Below, piece after piece: positions 58,453 to 64,000 of a DNA stretch of 64,000 bases. Both the position numbers and the translations under genes were made by a program. Position 1 is the first letter of the stretch. The number at the start of each line of letters is the position of its first letter. Below the pieces are notes generated by a model. The model saw nothing but the letters and a program-made list of their open reading frames with translations. It was not told where the DNA came from and searched no databases. This stretch comes from Pseudoalteromonas rubra (GTDB lineage Bacteria > Pseudomonadota > Gammaproteobacteria > Enterobacterales > Alteromonadaceae): NCBI RefSeq assembly GCF_001482385.1, contig NZ_CP013612.1, forward strand, positions 1,054,001 through 1,118,000, written 5' to 3'.

Positions 58453-58547
58453 GAATCAAATTGTTGATTAAATCCACACTGGACCTGTTTTGGGTTTTCT
58501 TTATAATTTACTTCATTGTAGAAAATAGAATACGCAGAGGATGCAAT

Positions 58548-58952
58548 ATGAGTGTGAGTTTTTTCAGGACGATAGTACTAATGAGTTGGTTGACCTTGGT
58601 TATTACCCTCCTTCACGCAATTTTGAGTCCGCCAGATTTACCTCCATTGCTAGCCGAATATGAGGCGCAAACGCAGCAAACAGCATTGACTGCACTGGAC
58701 TGGGTTATCGGTTTTCTATCCATTGCAGGATTAGCTGCTAGTGTGTCTTTACTTACCTTTTCTAATATTGGACGTTGGGTCTATGCTGTCAGTATGCCCA
58801 CAGTCTACTTACTCGGGTTCTTTGGTACAGATTTTTTTGTGTCCTCCAGTGCTCAGGATGCACTATTTGCGGTTGAAGGCATGCTGACAGGCATTATCCT
58901 GAGTCTATGTTTTTTCTCTGATGTAAGTCAAAATTTTACCCGCAGTGCTTAA
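58548..58952 (+). CDS. Small integral membrane protein
   Basis: 134 aa from the ATG at 58548 (CAGAGGAT upstream). An earlier in-frame start at 58461 has no ribosome site. About four transmembrane segments (~6-22, ~44-66, ~73-93, ~99-121). No family recognised. The 47-bp gap to the next gene suggests co-transcription. Confidence 0.75.
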   Translation: MSVSFFRTIVLMSWLTLVITLLHAILSPPDLPPLLAEYEAQTQQTALTALDWVIGFLSIAGLAASVSLLTFSNIGRWVYAVSMPTVYLLGFFGTDFFVSSSAQDALFAVEGMLTGIILSLCFFSDVSQNFTRSA

Positions 58953-58999
58953 ACTATGTTAATAAGTAAACGGGTGAGGTGAGTACAGAAGGCAGCAAT

Positions 59000-59371
59000 A
59001 TGGATATTTTAATTGCACAGGAAATAGCATTACACCAGTATGAAACAAGGCAAAACCGCACTGCCATAGAACGCCTGCTACATGTCGATTTTTCTGAGGT
59101 GGGTATGTCGGGCACCTGCTACAACTTTGATTCTATTGTTGCCATGATGGGCAGTGAAGCGCCGTCAAAGTTGAGCGTGTATTCGCAAAATTATCACTGC
59201 AATGAATTGGCTCCGGGCGTACATTTATTACACTACCAATCTGCACTGGTCGATAAAGAGGGTAAGGCGTCTGAGTTTGCGCAGCGTTGCTCGGTCTGGG
59301 TATTAGAGGGTGATAAATGGCAACTGAAATATCATCAGGGCACGGCCTGCGCGCCCTTTGAATTGACGTAA
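59000..59371 (+). CDS. SnoaL/DUF4440-like NTF2-fold protein
   Basis: 123 aa from the ATG at 59000 (AAGG upstream). Starts IALHQYETRQNRTAIERLLHVDFSEVGMSG, then VHLLHYQSALVD and SVWVLEGDKWQLKYHQGT. This pattern matches DUF4440/SnoaL-type small alpha+beta barrels (nuclear transport factor 2 fold), which are ligand-binding or isomerase-like. Activity is unknown. It likely shares an operon with the small membrane protein. Confidence 0.78.
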   Translation: MDILIAQEIALHQYETRQNRTAIERLLHVDFSEVGMSGTCYNFDSIVAMMGSEAPSKLSVYSQNYHCNELAPGVHLLHYQSALVDKEGKASEFAQRCSVWVLEGDKWQLKYHQGTACAPFELT

Positions 59372-59383
59372 CTGAATCTTGGT

Positions 59384-59412
59384 AAAATGCCGCCTGTTAG
59401 CTCACAGGCAGC
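59384..59412 (-). terminator. Rho-independent terminator of the GH5 gene
   Basis: On the minus strand: TGCTGCCTGT / ACAGGCGGCA stem with a 6-nt loop followed by TTTT. It also sits after the + strand DUF4440-like gene. Confidence 0.75.
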
Positions 59413-59421
59413 ACTATTCGA

Positions 59422-60606
59422 CTATCTACCTTCACTGATCCAGCCTTTGACCCAGGTGCCGGCCTCCTTGAGCTGGCTGTCGACAAAGTTCTGAGTGTTA
59501 CAGGTACCGCGTTGCCAGACTGCTCCGCTGCGGAAGTCGTCGGAATAATTCCAGTTGGTCCAGCTGATCTTTTTGCGTTTCATCAGGTCGATATACTTCT
59601 GAGAACTGACTGGATCATTTGGGCCATCGCCATCGTAGTTTTGCGTGCCCCACTCACTGACAAACACGGGCAGTACATCAGAGGCCTGATCGAGTACTGA
59701 GCGGTGATAGTCTTTGTGTGATGCCGCGTAAAAGTGGAAGGTGTACATGATGTTGTCGAACGGTACCGGATCGTTCAGCACCTCCTGTACGCTGCCACCA
59801 GTCGATGCGCCAAACGTAGACCAGCCATGGGTGCCGATCAGGATCAATGCGTCAGGCTGGATAGCCCGGATAACCGGAATGATTTGCTCGCTGTAGTGGC
59901 GCACTTCAGGCCAGCTGACATTATTTGGTTCATTGGCAATGTCGTAAATCACGTTGTTACGGTTTTTGTTGGCAGTGACTACGTCGGTAAAAAACTGCTT
60001 AGCCAGGTCCAGGTTATAGTTTGGGTCGCCCGGGTTAAGCTGATGCCAGTCCACCAGGACATATAATCCACGCTGACTGGCCATGTCGATCAGGGTGTTC
60101 ATCTGTTGGGTAAACCCGGCTGGATCGGTTTCATAACCGCCTTCTTGCACGTACAGGCTGAGGCGGACAATATCGGCTTGCCAGTCCTGAGCCAGCACAT
60201 CCAGTGATGCACCGGTTAAGCATTTGTTCAGTCCATACCATTGCAGACCATGGCTGCTCATGCCACGTAGCTGGATTTGCTGTTGTTGCTCATTACACAG
60301 CCCGGTGCCGCATACGCTGAGTTTACCATAACGTTCAACCGGTGTGATTTGATTGCCGGTATCGCAGCGGCCAAGGTACTGCCAGGCTGAACTGCTACCA
60401 GGCTCTGAGCGGGTCCACCAGTTTGCGCGATAAAGTTTGCCCTGATGCTGCATTTTGTCATTGGTATTGGCGTGGCTGGGATTGCCCTGCCAGTCTGTTT
60501 GTGTCCAGTCGGGGTAAGTATTAACTCCCTGACAGCTTGCTGCATAAGCCTGGCTGACTCCCAGTCCGGCGGTGAGTGAAATAGCGACTAAGTGCTTAAA
60601 GTTCAT
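59422..60606 (-). CDS. GH5 endoglucanase (cellulase) with N-terminal chitin/cellulose-binding module
   Basis: 394 aa, signal peptide cleaved near AYAA. Residues ~25-81 form a CBM5/12-like module rich in Trp (YPDWTQTDWQG, LYRANWWTRSEPG, WQYLGRC). The GH5 domain follows, with the acid/base Glu in DIANEPNN (E226) and the nucleophile Glu in VFVSEWGT (E318). It should cut beta-1,4-glucan chains outside the cell. Similar to marine Pseudoalteromonas cold-active cellulases, but here the binding module is N-terminal. Confidence 0.92.
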   Translation of the reverse strand: MNFKHLVAISLTAGLGVSQAYAASCQGVNTYPDWTQTDWQGNPSHANTNDKMQHQGKLYRANWWTRSEPGSSSAWQYLGRCDTGNQITPVERYGKLSVCGTGLCNEQQQQIQLRGMSSHGLQWYGLNKCLTGASLDVLAQDWQADIVRLSLYVQEGGYETDPAGFTQQMNTLIDMASQRGLYVLVDWHQLNPGDPNYNLDLAKQFFTDVVTANKNRNNVIYDIANEPNNVSWPEVRHYSEQIIPVIRAIQPDALILIGTHGWSTFGASTGGSVQEVLNDPVPFDNIMYTFHFYAASHKDYHRSVLDQASDVLPVFVSEWGTQNYDGDGPNDPVSSQKYIDLMKRKKISWTNWNYSDDFRSGAVWQRGTCNTQNFVDSQLKEAGTWVKGWISEGR

Positions 60607-60715
60607 AATATTGCTCCTTTACATGTGTTGGCTCTGTTGGCGTTCTTTTTGAGAAATAATCCGTAAAGTTGTCAACAGGCTCTATCCAACATAATGGAAA
60701 AACGGGAGGAGCAGC

Positions 60716-60731
60716 TTAGACTTTAGTCTAA
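60716..60731. promoter_or_regulatory. Dyad upstream of the GH5 gene
   Basis: TTAGAC-TTTA-GTCTAA. About 110 bp before the endoglucanase start (minus strand). Possible operator. Confidence 0.3.
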
Positions 60732-60770
60732 CTTTGATCGTTAAGTATTGTAATTGGATGGAATGGTGTC

Positions 60771-60792
60771 ATGCCTGCTGTGCAGCAGGCAT
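60771..60792 (-). terminator. Perfect hairpin near the end of the ART-like gene
   Basis: ATGCCTGCTG / CAGCAGGCAT arms with loop TG. Situated just after the stop of the minus-strand gene at 60818. No T-run, so its role is likely but unproven. Confidence 0.5.
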
Positions 60793-60817
60793 AAATCATT
60801 TTATAAACCTGCTCAAA

Positions 60818-61228
60818 TCACTTGGGGGGCTCTGTGCCCTCTATGTCAACAGGGGTGCTGCGATGCAAGAATACGCCACTTTCCAGCTGGTCGCCCTCGA
60901 CGATGTAGACATACGCTTCAGCAACCGATATTTGCACCACGCCGCCCCGGTTAAACTGGCGCGCAATGGCAATATCTCGAGTATATTCAACCCAGGGAGT
61001 AAACTTAGTTATATCAATGGCTTTGTCTTTGGGGATGGGCGCGCATTCACCCGATGTGCCTTTTTGATGCTCTACTTGCTCTGAGGTAGGCAGTGAGTTG
61101 CTGCTTGTACCGGCTGGCCAGCCGCCTGCTGTTTGTTGTGCTGTAATGGCATCAAACTCAGCCGTGCAGTTTGTGCCCCGGTAAAGTATGATTTCTTTCT
61201 TTGCTGTACTGCTGTGTGAACTACCCAT
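60818..61228 (-). CDS. Possible ADP-ribosyltransferase-like protein
   Basis: 136 aa with no signal peptide or membrane helix. The start LYRGTNC, the central FTPWVEYTRDIAIARQF-GGVVQIS and the end YVYIVEGDQLESGVFLHRS resemble, in order, the R, S-T-x and E regions of R-S-E type ADP-ribosyltransferases (Tox-ART, pierisin-like). Sequence identity is low and I read this by eye, so it remains a candidate. A cysteine pair and a Thr/Ser-rich middle (GTSSNSLPTSEQ) are also present. It lies upstream of the GH5 gene and on the same strand. No immunity partner is obvious. Confidence 0.5.
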   Translation of the reverse strand: MGSSHSSTAKKEIILYRGTNCTAEFDAITAQQTAGGWPAGTSSNSLPTSEQVEHQKGTSGECAPIPKDKAIDITKFTPWVEYTRDIAIARQFNRGGVVQISVAEAYVYIVEGDQLESGVFLHRSTPVDIEGTEPPK

Positions 61229-61445
61229 ATTAAAGACCTCTAAAAGTTAGAATGGAAGGGAATGAGTCAGTACTGCGATTATTGGGCAAAACGAATAGAC
61301 AGACGCGGGTAAACCAAGACAAAAACCGGTCAAAATAATGTACTGCCATGTTAGGTAAGCAAGCGATGATATTGCGCTCGTTTTTGATGAATATAGACCA
61401 ATCCTCTTGATACCAATTAGAATGGATAAGTTAAAGGTAAGTTTT

Positions 61446-61862
61446 ATGTCGACTCTCAGGCGCAGTATTTTTCGATATTCAGGCCTGGCTATCATTACGA
61501 TGCTCTTGGGCTTGCTCAGCCGTTCTTCGTTTATTGAACTACCAGAGATACTGGCGCTTTATGCCGGTGATACCCTTTGGGCGATGGTGGTATTCTGGTT
61601 GTTTTGCTGTGTGCAGCGTGGAATGCCCACCGCTGGTATCGCTTTGCTGGCCTTAGGGTTTACTTTTGCGATTGAATTTTCGCAGTTGTATCAGGCTCAG
61701 TGGCTCAATGATATACGACATACCCGTCTGGGTGCGCTGGTACTGGGCTTTGGTTTTAAAGGCAGTGATCTGGTGTGTTATACCTTTGGTATCCTGGTGG
61801 CTGCGGGTTTAGACAAGCTGATAGCAGGTTGTCAAAAACCAGGTCCACAGCCGGTAAACTAA
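61446..61862 (+). CDS. DUF2809 family membrane protein
   Basis: 138 aa from the ATG at 61446 (AAAGG upstream). An ATG at 61422 is also possible. About four transmembrane helices. Signature blocks of DUF2809: LALYAGDTLWAMVVFWL, EFSQLYQAQWLNDIRHTRLGALVLGFGFKGSDLVCY. The family function is unknown. The piece ATACCAATT at ~61411 upstream resembles the end of the MITE-like elements. Confidence 0.85.
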   Translation: MSTLRRSIFRYSGLAIITMLLGLLSRSSFIELPEILALYAGDTLWAMVVFWLFCCVQRGMPTAGIALLALGFTFAIEFSQLYQAQWLNDIRHTRLGALVLGFGFKGSDLVCYTFGILVAAGLDKLIAGCQKPGPQPVN

Positions 61863-62139
61863 GTCGGTTTTGTATTCTTGTAACCCTTATACGCAGGCTT
61901 GCTCTGTATTGAGGCACCCTGTTTTTGGTCGAATGGCGTACGTTTATTCGGCAATTCAATAACAAAATTTTACGTGTTTTGTCTTGCTAATTCGAAGGAG
62001 TTTTGAAGGTGAAAAAATTCCTGCTAATTTAGGGACTATTTTGTCTTTTCCTCAGCGATGAATAATCATTTCTTCACTTTTTCTGATATAGTTTTGCGCT
62101 TACGATAGAGCCATGAACGATTCACAAAGGCAAATTTCA

Positions 62140-63258
62140 ATGAATGAAGCTCAATACGATTATCTGATTGTCGGTGCAGGCCTGTTTGGTGCTGTATTCG
62201 CCAGAGAAGCAACCGATCAGGGTAAGAAAGTCCTGGTGATAGATAAGCGCGACCATACTGGTGGTAACATCTACTGTGAACAGGTTGAAGGGATTAACGT
62301 ACATAAGTACGGCGCACATATTTTTCATACCAGCAACCAGCAGGTGTGGGATTACGTAAATCGTTACGTGACATTCAATCACTATGTCAACTCGCCGGTT
62401 GCCAGACACGAAGACAAGCTTTATAACCTGCCTTTTAATATGAATACCTTTTATCAGCTGTGGGGCGTGACCACACCAAAAGAGGCAAAAGAGAAAATCG
62501 CTGAAGCGCGTGCGCCGTATGCTGACCTGACACCGCAAAACCTCGAAGAACAGGCATTGTACTTGGGTGGTCGCGATCTCTACGAAAAGCTCATCAAAGG
62601 GTATACCGAAAAGCAATGGGGTCGACCGGCCACTGAAATCCCAGCATTTATTATCAAACGTCTGCCATTTAGGTTTACCTTCGACAACAACTACTTTAAC
62701 GACCGTTATCAGGGGATCCCGATCGGCGGTTACAATGCCCTGACTGATGCCCTGTTTGAAGGTGTGGAAGTCAGAACGGGTGTGAACTACTTTGAAGATG
62801 CTGAAAACCTCAACAAGTTGGCAGATAAAGTACTGTACACAGGTAAAATTGATGAGTTCTTTGACTGTCAGTTTGGCAAGCTAGAATATCGCAGCCTGCA
62901 TTTTGAAACGCAAGTGCTGGATGAGGAAAACTATCAGGGTAATGCGGTGGTGAACTACACCGAGCGCGATGTGCCGTATACGCGTATTCTGGAGCATAAG
63001 CATTTTGAATTTGGTACGCAGGAAAAAACCGTTGTCACCAAAGAATATCCTCATGAGTTTAGTAAAGACAACGAGCCTTACTACCCGATTAACGACGAAA
63101 CCAATAATGCGCTGTTAGCACGTTATCAGGAGCTGGCAAAAACAGCCCCTTATGCTGATAAGTTTATTTTTGGTGGCCGTCTTGCCGACTATAAATACTA
63201 TGATATGGACGACACCATAGAAGCGGCACTGGCATTAACCAGCAAGGAATTGGCATAA
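62140..63258 (+). CDS. glf: UDP-galactopyranose mutase
   Basis: 372 aa from the ATG at 62140 (AAAGG upstream). An in-frame ATG at 62113 would add nine residues. Flavoenzyme that turns UDP-galactopyranose into UDP-galactofuranose. FAD-binding YLIVGAGLFGAVFA near the start, then the family blocks DHTGGNIYCE, YGAHIFHTSN, NLPFNMNTFYQLWG, GYTEKQWGRPA, IPIGGYNAL and GRLADYKYYDMD. Followed 4 bp later by a galactofuranosyltransferase-like gene, which supports a Galf-containing surface polysaccharide. Confidence 0.97.
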   Translation: MNEAQYDYLIVGAGLFGAVFAREATDQGKKVLVIDKRDHTGGNIYCEQVEGINVHKYGAHIFHTSNQQVWDYVNRYVTFNHYVNSPVARHEDKLYNLPFNMNTFYQLWGVTTPKEAKEKIAEARAPYADLTPQNLEEQALYLGGRDLYEKLIKGYTEKQWGRPATEIPAFIIKRLPFRFTFDNNYFNDRYQGIPIGGYNALTDALFEGVEVRTGVNYFEDAENLNKLADKVLYTGKIDEFFDCQFGKLEYRSLHFETQVLDEENYQGNAVVNYTERDVPYTRILEHKHFEFGTQEKTVVTKEYPHEFSKDNEPYYPINDETNNALLARYQELAKTAPYADKFIFGGRLADYKYYDMDDTIEAALALTSKELA

Positions 63259-63262
63259 CATC

Positions 63263-64000
63263 ATGAGTCGTAAAGTTTATATCGCAAGAAATTACCGCTC
63301 TAAGTTTGATGCAGCCGGTAAGGCAAAGATGGACTGTGAGACCATTTTGCAGAACAACGGCTGGCAAAATATCGGCTTTAAGCAGACCTGGATAGCAAAC
63401 TCTATACTGGGTACGCTGATCAGTGCGTTGGGCGTAAGCTGGGCGCTGTTGAGACTGAAGTCGGGCAGTACGGTGTGTTTGCAGTATCCGTTTAACAAGT
63501 TTTACGGTTACTGTTTGTGGGGCGCAAAACTGAAAAACAGTAAAGTGCTGACACTGGTGCACGACGTGCGCAGCCTCAAAGGTAAGTACGGTCACTCAGA
63601 AAAAGAAATCAACATGCTGAATAAATCAGATCAGTTGATTGTGCATAACGACAAAATGCGCGCCTGGTTTGAAGAGCAGAATATCCAAGCTGAGATTACC
63701 AACATCGAAGTGTTCGACTATCTGCATACCGATAACCCAAATGCTCAGCGTACGCCAACCGACTACGATCAAATTCGGGTGGTGTTTGCCGGTAACATGG
63801 GTCCATTTGTGTACGAGCTGGATGGACTGGAGCGCGGTAACTTTAAGTTTGATCTGTATGGTGTTGGTTATGATGAGAAGAAAGTCAAAAACATCAACAA
63901 TACGATTCTCGACTATAAAGGGTGTTTCCCGTCGGATAAGGTGATCGATCATATTGACGGAGACTTTGGTCTGGTTTGGTATGGCAACACTCTGGATACC
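63263..64000 (+). CDS. Galactofuranosyltransferase-like protein (3' partial)
   Basis: Open from ATG 63263 to the window end (246 codons seen). Starts MSRKVYIARNYRSKFDAAGKA and has blocks like E. coli WbbI-type beta-1,6-galactofuranosyltransferases: LTLVHDVRSLKG, SDQLIVHNDKMRAWF, IEVFDYL, VVFAGNMG and DFGLVWYGNTLDT. It should use the UDP-Galf made by Glf in the same operon to build an O-antigen or capsule. The end of the gene lies outside the window. Confidence 0.85.
   Translation, partial: MSRKVYIARNYRSKFDAAGKAKMDCETILQNNGWQNIGFKQTWIANSILGTLISALGVSWALLRLKSGSTVCLQYPFNKFYGYCLWGAKLKNSKVLTLVHDVRSLKGKYGHSEKEINMLNKSDQLIVHNDKMRAWFEEQNIQAEITNIEVFDYLHTDNPNAQRTPTDYDQIRVVFAGNMGPFVYELDGLERGNFKFDLYGVGYDEKKVKNINNTILDYKGCFPSDKVIDHIDGDFGLVWYGNTLDT

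Noticed and set aside
62009..62032. Tiny ORF (GTG AAA AAA ...) with a ribosome-like site before glf
   Set aside because: Only seven codons. No evidence of function.
63164..63952. Minus-strand ORFs at the window end
   Set aside because: They lie opposite the continuous + strand glycosyltransferase-like frame that runs to the last base.

Overview
The window looks like a chromosomal segment of a marine gammaproteobacterium, most likely Pseudoalteromonas or a close relative. This rests on moderate GC, many secreted or outer-membrane hydrolases, TonB-dependent uptake, a GlyGly-CTERM tail and the general gene style. The species cannot be named from the sequence alone.

Region 1 (1-18.6 kb) holds two very large nonribosomal peptide synthetase (NRPS) genes on the + strand. 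The first is cut by the window start. The second begins at a TAATG overlap and ends at a strong terminator. Together they carry six adenylation domains. I read their specificity residues by hand as Ser-Thr-Ser-(Lys-like)-Ser-Val. Three of the condensation domains are of the dual epimerisation/condensation type. There is no thioesterase at the end. Region 2 (18.9-26.5 kb) is ordinary mixed content: a lipoprotein, DoxX, a LysR regulator divergent from a qorB-like reductase, a membrane diguanylate cyclase, an anchored protein of unknown role, a secreted lipin-like HAD protein and an outer-membrane barrel protein.

Region 3 (26.5-39 kb) is a complete type I-C CRISPR-Cas island: array 1 (24 repeats), cas3-cas5-cas8c(-cas11c)-cas7-cas4-cas1-cas2, then array 2 (18 repeats). 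Both arrays have homologous leaders at the left. The leaders share an inverted repeat and a repeat-adjacent hairpin at identical distances from the first repeat. Cas3 has an unusual Walker A motif (GGGKN). Two small-protein loci flank array 1. A barrel protein related to the one at 25.7 kb lies on the far side of the island at 41.8 kb.

Region 4 (39-61 kb) is rich in secreted and envelope functions: an M13 peptidase, an HExxH metzincin-type peptidase with a prepeptidase-like domain, a glyoxalase-fold protein, a ToxR-like membrane regulator with a repeat-rich C-terminus, a broken beta-propeller gene with a GlyGly-CTERM tail in another frame, an S41 peptidase, an MFS exporter, a PQQ-type beta-propeller protein, a TonB-dependent receptor, an S9 peptidase, a GH5 endoglucanase and a possible ADP-ribosyltransferase-like protein. 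Two copies of a MITE-like element (46.6 and 51.3 kb) sit here. Two promoters with a SoxR/MerR-type dyad in a 19-bp spacer drive the glyoxalase unit and the MFS gene.

Region 5 (61.4 kb to the end) has a DUF2809 membrane protein, then glf (UDP-galactopyranose mutase) and the start of a galactofuranosyltransferase-like gene, that is, the beginning of a surface polysaccharide locus that continues past the window.
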